A DNA stretch of 64,000 nt, taken from Chitinophaga arvensicola (GTDB lineage: Bacteria; Bacteroidota; Bacteroidia; Chitinophagales; Chitinophagaceae). The stretch lies in the NCBI RefSeq assembly GCF_900110835.1, contig NZ_FOJG01000001.1, positions 3,317,499 through 3,381,498 of the forward strand, read 5' to 3'. Below are positions 1 to 7,744 of the stretch, in pieces. Numbering within the stretch: the stretch's first letter is position 1; every line of letters begins with the position of its first letter. The notes beneath the pieces were generated by a model. That model was given only the letters and a program-made list of their open reading frames with translations, had not been told where the DNA came from and did no database searches. A program made the position numbers and the translations under genes.

Positions 1-2
1 AG

Positions 3-707
3 AAAGTGGCGGTATCTTCCGCCAGGGCCGCCAGCCTGTTCAGTCAACTGATGACGGATGTACTCGGATATGAGCAATACCTGGCTGCGGGCGACTTCTC
101 TATTACTACCTCACTGGCGCAACAATTCCCTGAGCAGGTGAAAGCGATTCATCTCACGGATACCGGTTATCCGAATGGTACGGAAGACTGGAGCACTATG
201 TCGCCCGCAGAGCAGGAGTTTGGCCAGTTTATCCAGGGCTGGTGGTTTATGGAAGGAGCGTTTAACATGATCCAGTCCACCAAGCCACAAACGCTCGGAT
301 ACGCTTTGAATGATTCACCCGTAGGACTTGCCTCCTGGATCCTGGAGAAATTCTATGCCTGGAGTGATACGAAAGGAAATATCGAAAACAGTTTTACCAA
401 AGATGAAATACTCACCAATATCATGATCTATTGGGTCACTGAAACCATCAACACCGCTATCAGGAGATACCTGGAAGATGCGCGTGCCATGTTCGGGCAG
501 GGTGGTCCTCAACCGGTGCCGAAAACGATGGTGCCTACGGCGGTATCTGTTTTTCCGGCCGACAGTAACACACCGGAAGAATGGGCCGCCCGCCGGGTAA
601 ATCTGCAACGGTTCAGTAAACTGCCGGTTGGTGGCCGCTTTGCCGCTCTGGAACAACCGGAATTGTATTCAAAAGAAATACGGACCTTTGGGCAATTATT
701 TTCCTGA
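3..707 (+). CDS. Epoxide-hydrolase-like alpha/beta hydrolase, C-terminal part, catalytic His replaced by Arg (partial)
   Basis: The frame is open to the left edge, so the EHN-type N-terminal region lies outside the window; the GTG at 6 is probably internal. The visible 233 residues match the second half of an epoxide hydrolase: GYEQY-LAAGD (D30 of the visible part is the nucleophile position), a helical cap region, and the C-terminal GGxFAALEQPEL signature. In this family the x of that signature is the catalytic His. Here it is Arg211 (codon CGC at 636-638, one base from CAC). Without His the hydrolytic half-reaction should fail, so the protein is either inactive, changed in function, or carries a recent mutation. 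Its stop overlaps the next ATG by one base, so both genes are probably co-transcribed. Confidence 0.75.
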   Translation, partial: KVAVSSARAASLFSQLMTDVLGYEQYLAAGDFSITTSLAQQFPEQVKAIHLTDTGYPNGTEDWSTMSPAEQEFGQFIQGWWFMEGAFNMIQSTKPQTLGYALNDSPVGLASWILEKFYAWSDTKGNIENSFTKDEILTNIMIYWVTETINTAIRRYLEDARAMFGQGGPQPVPKTMVPTAVSVFPADSNTPEEWAARRVNLQRFSKLPVGGRFAALEQPELYSKEIRTFGQLFS

Positions 708-1252
708 TGAAAGATTATCTGTTCACCTCCGCGCGTCTTGGCTTCCGTTACTGGGAAGAAACCGACCTGGTTCCTTTTTGTGAAATGGGCAAAGACCCGG
801 AGGTGATGCAATTTTTCCCGGCGACGTTGCCGGAGCAGGATTCCATAGCCATGGTGGCCCGGATCAGGCAACACTTTTCAGAGAAAGGTTACGGTCTTTA
901 TGCAGTAGACCTGCTATCTACCCAAAAATTTATCGGGTTCATCGGGTTGTCCACCCCGCGTTTTGATGCATATTTTACCCCTTGTACAGAAATAGGCTGG
1001 CGCTTGCGGCGGGATGCCTGGGGCCGGGGACTGGCAACGGAAGGGGCTATACGATGTTTGTCATATGCGTTCGAGACGTTTGATTTTTCCGAAATTTATT
1101 CGTTTACAGCTGTTATCAATCAACCCTCTGAGCGGGTAATGCAGAAAGCGGGTATGCAACAGGTAGGTACTTTCCAACACCCGATGGTGGCGGATGACAG
1201 CCCGCTGAAAGCACATGTGTTGTATCGCATGGCGCGACCCGGCAGCTTGTAA
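707..1252 (+). CDS. GNAT N-acetyltransferase, RimJ/RimL-like
   Basis: This 181-aa protein has the RimJ/RimL layout: an N-terminal strand with LGFRYWEETD, the segment ALxGFIGL-like FIGFIGLS near residues 70-77, the EIGWRLRRDAWGRGLATEG core (acetyl-CoA pyrophosphate loop, consensus Q/RxxGxG/A) and a C-terminal SERVMQKAGM segment where the family has N.xS..v..K.GF. It should transfer acetyl from acetyl-CoA to an amine in the cytoplasm; the substrate cannot be told from sequence. The ATG shares a base with the preceding stop (TGATG), indicating translational coupling. A second GNAT gene follows after 30 bases, unrelated enough not to be a recent duplication. Confidence 0.85.
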   Translation: MKDYLFTSARLGFRYWEETDLVPFCEMGKDPEVMQFFPATLPEQDSIAMVARIRQHFSEKGYGLYAVDLLSTQKFIGFIGLSTPRFDAYFTPCTEIGWRLRRDAWGRGLATEGAIRCLSYAFETFDFSEIYSFTAVINQPSERVMQKAGMQQVGTFQHPMVADDSPLKAHVLYRMARPGSL

Positions 1253-1282
1253 ATGTAGCGGCAATCCCCTACATTTAGGGAT

Positions 1283-1783
1283 ATGATACAATTGGAAACA
1301 TTTACACCGGAAGATTTCGACCGTTTTATGTCATGGGTCGACAGTGAAGAAGCACTGGTTCAGTTTGCCGGTCCGTTGTTTACCTACCCGTTAACCTACG
1401 AACAACTTGAAAATTATCTTCATCAGACAAAGAAGCGGCCCTTTAAGATCAGACTGACGGAAACCGGCGATGTGATTGGTCATTGTGAATTGAATTTCGA
1501 AAAAGAGATGCCCCGTTTGTCTCGTATCCTGATAGGGGATCAACGCATGCGTAATAAAGGGTTGGGTAAACAGGTGGTAAAGGAGCTGGTGAAATTATTG
1601 TTTACCACTACGGATCATACGGCTGTGGATCTGAGCGTATATGAGTGGAATCATAATGCGATTACCTGTTACGAACAGATGGGCTTCCGTATTAACACAG
1701 GGCAGGGTACTACTATCGTAGTAGGTGGAAAGGAATGGAAAGCGCATAATATGGTGTTGCAGAAAGCCGACTGGCAATTTTAA
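1283..1783 (+). CDS. GNAT N-acetyltransferase
   Basis: A 166-aa GNAT protein. It shows the family's strand order with VIGHCELNF (beta-4), the loop ILIGDQRMRNKGLGKQVV, where RNKGLG is the acetyl-CoA-binding R/QxxGxG motif, and the C-terminal NHNAITCYEQMGF segment (N-x-x-A-x-x-x-Y-x-x-x-GF) typical of the fold. The substrate is unknown. The gene lies 30 bases after another GNAT gene and 15 bases before a DNA methyltransferase gene on the same strand, so all may share one transcript, although a functional link is not evident. Confidence 0.85.
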   Translation: MIQLETFTPEDFDRFMSWVDSEEALVQFAGPLFTYPLTYEQLENYLHQTKKRPFKIRLTETGDVIGHCELNFEKEMPRLSRILIGDQRMRNKGLGKQVVKELVKLLFTTTDHTAVDLSVYEWNHNAITCYEQMGFRINTGQGTTIVVGGKEWKAHNMVLQKADWQF

Positions 1784-1798
1784 TTACATATCAACAGC

Positions 1799-3307
1799 AT
1801 GGAAAAATCATCTGGAAATTTTGGAAAACTCGCCGCTCTTTTCCCGAATTGTGTGGTAGAAACCGCCGATGGACCCGCCATTGATTTTGACATGCTGAAA
1901 CAGGAAATCAGTCATGCTACCGTGGAGGGCCCCGCTGAACGCTTCCGGCTGGAATGGCCCGGCAAACGTGCCGCTCTCGCTGCTGCCCATCAACCGCCTA
2001 CTCATCGGCTGTATCCGGTGCATGCGGAATCCGTTAACTTCGACAACACCCAAAACAGCTATATAGAAGGCGATAACCTGGAGGTGTTAAAATTACTACA
2101 GGAAAGCCACGCCGGAAAAATAAAGATGATCTATATTGACCCGCCCTACAATACCGGGAGAAACTTTGTATACGACGATAATTTTACACAGCAGAAAACG
2201 ATTCAAACAGTTAATCCGGAGGCCGCCAGCCGTTATCATGCCAACTGGTTATCCATGATGTATCCCCGCCTGAAACTGGCCAGTACCCTGCTTTCGGCCG
2301 AAGGCCTTATCTTTTTGTCTATCGACGACCGGGAACTACATCATCTCTGTAGTATGTGTGATGAAATTTTCGGAGAGATGAACTTTGTGAGTTGCTTTCC
2401 ACGCATCACCAAGAAAGCCGGTAAATCCACTCATATGGTGGCGAAGAATCATGATTATGTGTTGTGTTACCGCCGCTCACCCGGCGCCTGCTTTAATCCC
2501 TATGCGTTTGAAGCACAGGGATACGACCATGCAGATGAATATGAAGAAGAAAGAGGGAAATATAAACTGAGTCAGACATTGGATTACAGCTCTATTCAAT
2601 ATTCTCCTTCCATGGATTACGAAATTGAAATAGAGGGGCAGGTACTCCGGCCGGGTAATGCCACCCGGGAGGCGATGTTACAACGGCAGGCACGTAATCC
2701 GGCCAGTGATTTTTGCTGGAGATGGAGTAAAGGACTGTATGAATTTGGATACAAACAAGGCTTCGTGGTATTGAAGCAATCCAGGAACGGCTATCGCATT
2801 TATACCAAAACATACGAGCGGGCCGTCATTTCCCGCCAGGGTCATGCGTATACAGTAGAAACAAAAGCACGCACCAAAGCTTATTCCTCTCTCGACCTTC
2901 TGGATAACCGGTTTTCGAACGACAATGCCAAAAAGGACATGTACAAATTATTTGACCGTCACATTTTTGAATATTCAAAACCGGTGTCCCTGCTCAGTGA
3001 ATTGATTTCTATGGCTACGGCGGAAGGAGATATAGTGCTGGATTTCTTTTCCGGATCAGCTACCACTGCACATGCCGTGTTATCGATAGCCGCGCTTTCA
3101 GGCAAGCAACGGCAATTTATCCTGGTGCAGCTGCCACAGGCTACGGACGAAAAGAGTGAAGCTTATCAGGCTGGTTACAAAAATATATGTGAGATCGGGA
3201 AAGAGCGGATCCGCAGAGCTGCAAAAGCAATCCGGGAGGAAACAGGCGTGATCACAGACGACGGTTTCCGGGTATACCGGCTGGAGAGGAACGTATTTCC
3301 GGAATAA
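1799..3307 (+). CDS. Type III-like (Mod) beta-class DNA adenine methyltransferase, short and without Res partner
   Basis: A site-specific adenine-N6 methyltransferase of 502 aa. The family motif region SVNFDNTQNSYIEGDNLEVLKLLQ leads into motif IV DPPYNTG (D114-Y117), and motif I (DFFSGSATTAHAV, about residues 414-426) comes after it. The order IV then I defines the beta class, and the intervening 250 residues should hold the target-recognition domain. Mod subunits usually run past 600 aa and continue beyond the GFRVxxL segment; this one stops 7 residues after it (GFRVYRL-ERNVFPE). No Res helicase-nuclease is adjacent; the next gene is an unrelated DGPF protein. It may be a solitary methylase that still marks DNA, or the remnant of a restriction system. 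Confidence 0.88.
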   Translation: MEKSSGNFGKLAALFPNCVVETADGPAIDFDMLKQEISHATVEGPAERFRLEWPGKRAALAAAHQPPTHRLYPVHAESVNFDNTQNSYIEGDNLEVLKLLQESHAGKIKMIYIDPPYNTGRNFVYDDNFTQQKTIQTVNPEAASRYHANWLSMMYPRLKLASTLLSAEGLIFLSIDDRELHHLCSMCDEIFGEMNFVSCFPRITKKAGKSTHMVAKNHDYVLCYRRSPGACFNPYAFEAQGYDHADEYEEERGKYKLSQTLDYSSIQYSPSMDYEIEIEGQVLRPGNATREAMLQRQARNPASDFCWRWSKGLYEFGYKQGFVVLKQSRNGYRIYTKTYERAVISRQGHAYTVETKARTKAYSSLDLLDNRFSNDNAKKDMYKLFDRHIFEYSKPVSLLSELISMATAEGDIVLDFFSGSATTAHAVLSIAALSGKQRQFILVQLPQATDEKSEAYQAGYKNICEIGKERIRRAAKAIREETGVITDDGFRVYRLERNVFPE

Positions 3308-3310
3308 TTT

Positions 3311-3318
3311 TATATTTG
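3311..3318 (+). promoter_or_regulatory. Bacteroidota -7 promoter element (TATATTTG)
   Basis: TATATTTG matches TAnnTTTG exactly and begins 4 bases after the methyltransferase stop codon. It would start transcription near 3325 and give the DGPF/YciI gene its own promoter with a leader of about 65 bases. No clear -33 TTTG is seen at the right distance. Confidence 0.45.
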
Positions 3319-3390
3319 ATGATGGGCATTGTCCAATTATTCCCATTCCGTTTGTTGTAGGTATAGTATTCACATTTAAATCTATTTGAC

Positions 3391-3732
3391 ATGAATGAAT
3401 TTATGCTGATTTTCAGACACGAGGATGGTAATAAGGTCGCCTCTCCGGAGCAGATCCAGGTCTGGATGAAACAAACCATGGACTGGATCGGGGGTATTGC
3501 CGCCCAGAACAAATTTGTGGAAGGTAACGGCCTGCCTTTTGCCGATGCGCGCGTGGTGCGTCCTCATAATGTAGTGACCAACGGACCTTTCGGTGAAATC
3601 AAAGAAACTATTGGCGGATATATTATTGTGAAAGCCGACTCTGTAGAAGAGGCGGTGGAATTTGCCAAAGGCTGCCCTGTATTACAGGGCGATGGCAATA
3701 GTGTGGAAGTGCGCCGCGTAGATCGTCATTAA
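3391..3732 (+). CDS. YciI/DGPF-domain protein
   Basis: A 113-aa member of the YCII-related (DGPF) family: a small alpha-beta barrel fold, with the signature NGPFGEIKETIGGYIIVKAD in the middle and an EAVEFAKGCPVL helix after it. Biochemical role in this family is not firmly established. The gene sits directly upstream of a large ECF sigma factor with a C-terminal extension, and this pairing is the hallmark of the ECF42 group, whose sigma factors are encoded next to DGPF proteins. It is therefore probably a target or partner of that sigma factor. A strong hairpin terminator follows its stop codon. Confidence 0.85.
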   Translation: MNEFMLIFRHEDGNKVASPEQIQVWMKQTMDWIGGIAAQNKFVEGNGLPFADARVVRPHNVVTNGPFGEIKETIGGYIIVKADSVEEAVEFAKGCPVLQGDGNSVEVRRVDRH

Positions 3733-3740
3733 ATAAGTTA

Positions 3741-3766
3741 AAGCCCCTGCAACAGGGGCTTTTTTA
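3741..3766 (+). terminator. Intrinsic terminator ending 2 bases before the sigma-factor start codon
   Basis: AAGCCCCTG, loop CAA, CAGGGGCTT gives a perfect 9-bp stem (3741-3761) followed by TTTTA. It terminates the DGPF gene transcript. Because the sigma-factor ATG is at 3768, the hairpin occupies the whole position where a ribosome-binding region would be, which could hold down read-through expression of the sigma factor. Confidence 0.85.
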
Positions 3767-3767
3767 T

Positions 3768-4997
3768 ATGAAACAACCGGAACTGATACCGCATTTATTC
3801 CGGACGGAATTCCGGAAAATTACCGCCGTACTCTGCAAGGTATTCGGGTTTGAACACCTGGAAACGGCGGAAGACCTCGCGAGTGAAACTTTTTTATCTG
3901 CCATGGAAACCTGGCCTTATAAAGGTATCCCGGAAAACCCTACTGCATGGCTTTATCTCGTGGCCAAAAATAAAGCAAAGAATTACCTGCAGCGGCATCA
4001 TCTCTTTACAACAAAAATAGCCGGACAATTACAGCCAGATGCTTCCGGTAATGAGACACCCGACATTGACCTGTCTGATAAAAATATAACGGACAGTCAG
4101 TTGCAGATGATGTTTGCGATCTGTCATCCGGCTATTTCTACAGAAGCGCAGATCGGTCTTGCGCTTCGCATTCTCTGTGGTTTTGGTATCACCGAAATTG
4201 CGGATGCTTTTCTGACGAATAAAGAAGTCATCAACAAGCGGTTATTCAGAGCCAGAGAGAAACTGAGGGAAGAGAAAGTGCAGCTGGAACTTCCCGGGGA
4301 AAGCGACATCAAAAAACGCCTGGATACGGTGCTTACTACATTGTACCTGCTTTTTAATGAAGGGTATTATTCTGAAAGTCAGGATGCCGTACTGCGTGAA
4401 GATCTTTGCCTGGAAGCCATGCGCTTAACTTATCTGCTGATAGAAAATGAAGTGACCAACCAGCCGGAAGTAAATGCACTCTTTGCCCTGATGTGTTTTC
4501 ATGCGTCCCGGTTTGAAGCCCGGAAAAGTGAAAACGGGGAAATTATCCTGTACCAGGACCAGGATGAATCGCTTTGGAATGAGGAACTTATTGCCAAAGG
4601 GGCGTGGCATCTGCATCAGGCATCCGGTGGCGATAAAAAGTTGTCGCGATACCACCTGGAAGCCAGCATTGCCTGGTGGAATACCCGGAAAGAGGATAGT
4701 CCGGAAAAGTGGGAGCATATCCTCCAACTCTATAACCGTTTGCTACAAATGGTATGGTCGCCGGTAGCGGCGCTGAACCGGACCTACGCCCTTTCCAAAG
4801 CCAATGGTAAAGCCGCCGCCATTGCAGCGGCAGCGCAACTGCAACTGACGGACAATCATTATTATTATGTGTTGCTGGGTGAACTGTATACAGGCATTGA
4901 TAATGACCGGGCAAAAGGCCATCTGCAAAAAGCACTTTTACTCGCAAGAACGGAGACGGATAAACGAACTATCCGGGCAGCGTTGAGCAGGTTGTGA
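3768..4997 (+). CDS. ECF42-like RNA polymerase sigma factor with C-terminal TPR-like extension
   Basis: A 409-aa sigma factor, twice the length of ordinary ECF proteins. Residues about 10-75 form region 2 (EDLASETFLSAMETWP...NPTAWLYLVAKNKAKNYL), about 115-165 region 4 (ITEIADAFLTNKEVINKRLFRAREKL), and the rest is the long helical extension (YLLFNEGYYS, HLEASIAWWNTRKED, SPVAALNRTYALSKANG) found in the ECF41/42-type SigI-like families. In ECF42 this extension replaces an anti-sigma factor as control element, and target genes encode DGPF proteins; the upstream neighbour is one. No anti-sigma gene is adjacent. The start at 3768 lies directly behind a terminator hairpin, so expression probably needs read-through or an unseen promoter. 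Confidence 0.88.
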   Translation: MKQPELIPHLFRTEFRKITAVLCKVFGFEHLETAEDLASETFLSAMETWPYKGIPENPTAWLYLVAKNKAKNYLQRHHLFTTKIAGQLQPDASGNETPDIDLSDKNITDSQLQMMFAICHPAISTEAQIGLALRILCGFGITEIADAFLTNKEVINKRLFRAREKLREEKVQLELPGESDIKKRLDTVLTTLYLLFNEGYYSESQDAVLREDLCLEAMRLTYLLIENEVTNQPEVNALFALMCFHASRFEARKSENGEIILYQDQDESLWNEELIAKGAWHLHQASGGDKKLSRYHLEASIAWWNTRKEDSPEKWEHILQLYNRLLQMVWSPVAALNRTYALSKANGKAAAIAAAAQLQLTDNHYYYVLLGELYTGIDNDRAKGHLQKALLLARTETDKRTIRAALSRL

Positions 4998-5000
4998 ATA

Positions 5001-6191
5001 TCAGCTGCCGGCCTTCAAAGCACTTTTAAATGCAGCCGTAATGGCGGCGTTATCTCTTCTTAATATCGTGGCATTTACCATCATCCTGGATGCTCCGTAT
5101 GGTTGTGGCTGACCCACAATGATGCCTTGTTCATTCCGCAGCCAGTGCGCCATTTTTACAGTGTCGATCTTTTTATCGAAGCGGAGGTCAAAGATATTGG
5201 TACCTCTTTCCCGCGCAGTGATTTCCAGTCCACCGAGGGTGTTCAGCGATTTGAAGAGCGATTGTGCTTTTGTAATAGCTGCCTGCAGCACCTGGTCAAT
5301 GTCTTGCAGGTGATGCAAGGCCATGGCAGCGTTCCCCCAGTTGGTGAAAATACCGCCGCCATGTACTTTTATCAGGTGGGGCATTTTATCGATCACCTTT
5401 TTTTCGCCGCAGAGTACAGCGCCGCCCTGTGCGCCGAGATATTTATACAGGCAGAGATATACGGTATCAAAGTGTTTGGCGTAGTCGATCACTTTATTGC
5501 CGGTAAAGGCGGCAGAAATATGTAACCGGGCGCCGTCGAGGTGGGTCTTGATACCCTGTTCGCGGCAATAGTCGGTGATGCGGATGATTTCTTCCAGCGG
5601 AAAATAAGTATTGGTGTATCTCCGCACGGGCGTTTCGATAGAAAGCGCGCCCACCGGGGCTTCAAAGGCTTCTTCTGTTTTGTGCCAGTTTACCGCTGCT
5701 TTGAGTTCTTCCAGGGTAAAAGTAGCATGGTCTTTTCCTAAAGGAATCAGTCTTTTGTGAAAGATAGTTTGCGACGCATCTGCCTCATCGCGGTACACGT
5801 GGCTGCTTTCCTGTACCATTACTTTGGGATTTTCGCCAGAGAGCACCTGCAACGCCAACTGATTACTCAGCGTACCGGAGGGTAAATACACGGCAGCTTC
5901 TTTCCCGGTGATTTCACAGCATTTGTCCAGCAGTTCTTTCATGGTGCCATCTGTTCCGTAAAAATCCCGGCCGATCGGATGTTTTTGCTGGATCATTTGC
6001 AATTGTTGCAGATAATCGAATGGTCTGTAAAAAATGCCATCGTTAATAAAATAAATTTTTTCGCTATCCTTATCAGGATCCGTAAAACCGGGGGCAGGGG
6101 TAGCGTGGGAACCCAGTGGCAAAGCACCGGCGAGGGCAGATAAAGCACTCGCTTTTAAAAAATGTCTGCGTTGAATATAGGTCATAAGCAC
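5001..6191 (-). CDS. Threonine-aldolase-like PLP lyase with a Tat signal peptide
   Basis: A 396-aa member of the beta-eliminating lyase/threonine aldolase family (fold type I PLP enzymes). The PLP region reads LDGARLHISAAF, then CLYKYLGAQGGAVLCG, where the Lys of the LYKYLG segment should hold PLP. Enzymes of the family cleave L-threonine or related beta-hydroxy amino acids, normally in the cytoplasm. This one carries an N-terminal twin-arginine signal (QRRHFLKASALSALAG, matching RRxFLK) ending near GSHATPAP, so it should be exported folded with cofactor. It is the last gene of a minus-strand run behind ada and an MFS exporter, 83 bases after the latter. The first ATGs (6191, 6185) are both possible starts. 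Confidence 0.85.
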   Translation of the reverse strand: MLMTYIQRRHFLKASALSALAGALPLGSHATPAPGFTDPDKDSEKIYFINDGIFYRPFDYLQQLQMIQQKHPIGRDFYGTDGTMKELLDKCCEITGKEAAVYLPSGTLSNQLALQVLSGENPKVMVQESSHVYRDEADASQTIFHKRLIPLGKDHATFTLEELKAAVNWHKTEEAFEAPVGALSIETPVRRYTNTYFPLEEIIRITDYCREQGIKTHLDGARLHISAAFTGNKVIDYAKHFDTVYLCLYKYLGAQGGAVLCGEKKVIDKMPHLIKVHGGGIFTNWGNAAMALHHLQDIDQVLQAAITKAQSLFKSLNTLGGLEITARERGTNIFDLRFDKKIDTVKMAHWLRNEQGIIVGQPQPYGASRMMVNATILRRDNAAITAAFKSALKAGS

Positions 6192-6274
6192 TGTATTGAA
6201 GGCCTGTTGCCGGAAAGAAGAAACAGGCGGGTTACAATTGCTGCTAAATATAAGGAAACCAGTCCGTCATTTAT

Positions 6275-7711
6275 TCAGATGCCTTCCGTAGCAATATCGT
6301 TGTCGTTCCTGCCGGTGGTTTGGGGCAACAGGTGTAGCATCCAGGCGACTATCCCAAGGCAAACGATGCTGCCGGCAAGGCCCCGGTTGAGCGCTTTGCT
6401 GTAATCCGGCAGTGTATGATAACCGTTGATCACACTATAGAAGATTCCTCCGAGTATACTGATGCCGAGTGCAGAAGCTGTTTGCTGGAACGTAGAGAAT
6501 ACCCCTGCAGCTACGCCCGCAAACTTTACCGGTACACTTTTTAACACGATGTTGAGCAGGAAAGGTAATACCAGTCCGTTCCCCAGGCCATATAAACCTA
6601 TCAGCAATACCACCGGTGTACTGCCTACCCCGGGTCTGAAAAATAGTATCTGGAGTAAGAAGGAGCTGAGGATAATGATAAGACCCGTCTGTAACACACT
6701 TTTCCCAAATTTCACAATCAGCCTGGCGGCCAGCATAGACGAGATCATGAATAGTACGGCATGAAGGAGGAAGCAGGCGCCGCAATCCAGCGCCGTATAG
6801 CCAAGCCCGTTCTGAAGGTACACCGCGCTCATGAGCAGGAAAGCAGTATGCATCATGAAGTGAAAGAGTACGGCGATCAGCCCGATGTTGAACTCCCGGA
6901 TTTTAAAGAGGGCCGTGTCGATCAGGCTGCCTTGCCGCAGCTGAATCTTTGCTTGCTGGTGACGGATAAAGTATACGAAAATGAAGGCGGAGCATATCAT
7001 CAGGCCGATGGCCCATAGTGGCCAGCCCATTTCCCGTCCTTTTGTCAGCGGATAAATAAGACATACAAGACCAGTGGTAAGGATCAGGGCGCCGGAGTAA
7101 TCAAATTGCTGCCCGGTGTCTTTGGGTGTTTCGTCGAGAAATTTCCGGATGGCCCACATAGAAAGGATTCCTACTGGTAAGTTGATGAAGAAGATCAGCC
7201 GCCAGCCGGGTATCAGGAAATGAGTAGCTACCAGGTAGCCACCGAGCATCTGTCCGATGATAGCTGCAATACTGAGGGTGATGCCATACCAGCCAATGGC
7301 TTTGGCTCTTTCCTGCTGACCCGGAAACAATACCTGTATCAGCGCAATGGATTGTGGTACCATGAGTGAAGAACTCACTCCCTGGAGAAAGCGCATGATA
7401 TTGAGTTGCGGCGGTGTTTGTGATAATCCGCAGCCGCAGGAGGTGAGGGTGAAGAAAAACATTCCCCAGAAGAAGATCTTTTTTCTGCCGAGGTAATCAC
7501 CGGCTCTCCCGCCGGTGATCAGGAAGGAGGCGCTGCCTAGCAGGTATCCGGCAATAACCAGCTGTATTTCCCCGTCTGTGGCGTGTATACCGCTTTTGAT
7601 GCCGGGTATGGCCATGTTGATAATGAATATATCAATGACATAAAGTAGCGGGGCCGTTAAAATAACGGTCAGTGCCAGCCATTTGGAATGGCGGCCAGGG
7701 TTCCTGGTCAT
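6275..7711 (-). CDS. MFS multidrug exporter, DHA2 (14-TM, EmrB/QacA-like)
   Basis: A 478-aa integral membrane protein of the drug:proton antiporter-2 family. Between the second and third helices lies the MFS motif A variant GGRAGDYLGRKK; a motif C-like glycine/proline helix (GWYGITLSIAAIIGQMLGGYL) follows, and about 14 hydrophobic segments are present. It probably exports small hydrophobic compounds using the proton gradient. It starts 33 bases after the stop of ada on the same strand, which suggests co-transcription with the alkylation-response gene, possibly to expel the damaging agent; this link is inference. Confidence 0.87.
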   Translation of the reverse strand: MTRNPGRHSKWLALTVILTAPLLYVIDIFIINMAIPGIKSGIHATDGEIQLVIAGYLLGSASFLITGGRAGDYLGRKKIFFWGMFFFTLTSCGCGLSQTPPQLNIMRFLQGVSSSLMVPQSIALIQVLFPGQQERAKAIGWYGITLSIAAIIGQMLGGYLVATHFLIPGWRLIFFINLPVGILSMWAIRKFLDETPKDTGQQFDYSGALILTTGLVCLIYPLTKGREMGWPLWAIGLMICSAFIFVYFIRHQQAKIQLRQGSLIDTALFKIREFNIGLIAVLFHFMMHTAFLLMSAVYLQNGLGYTALDCGACFLLHAVLFMISSMLAARLIVKFGKSVLQTGLIIILSSFLLQILFFRPGVGSTPVVLLIGLYGLGNGLVLPFLLNIVLKSVPVKFAGVAAGVFSTFQQTASALGISILGGIFYSVINGYHTLPDYSKALNRGLAGSIVCLGIVAWMLHLLPQTTGRNDNDIATEGI

Positions 7712-7744
7712 AATATGATAGTGGGTTTAAGTGAGTGGGATTTG

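Noticed and set aside
1799..3732. Complete Type III restriction-modification system
   Set aside because: The gene after the Mod-like methylase is a 113-aa DGPF protein; no helicase-nuclease is encoded in the window.
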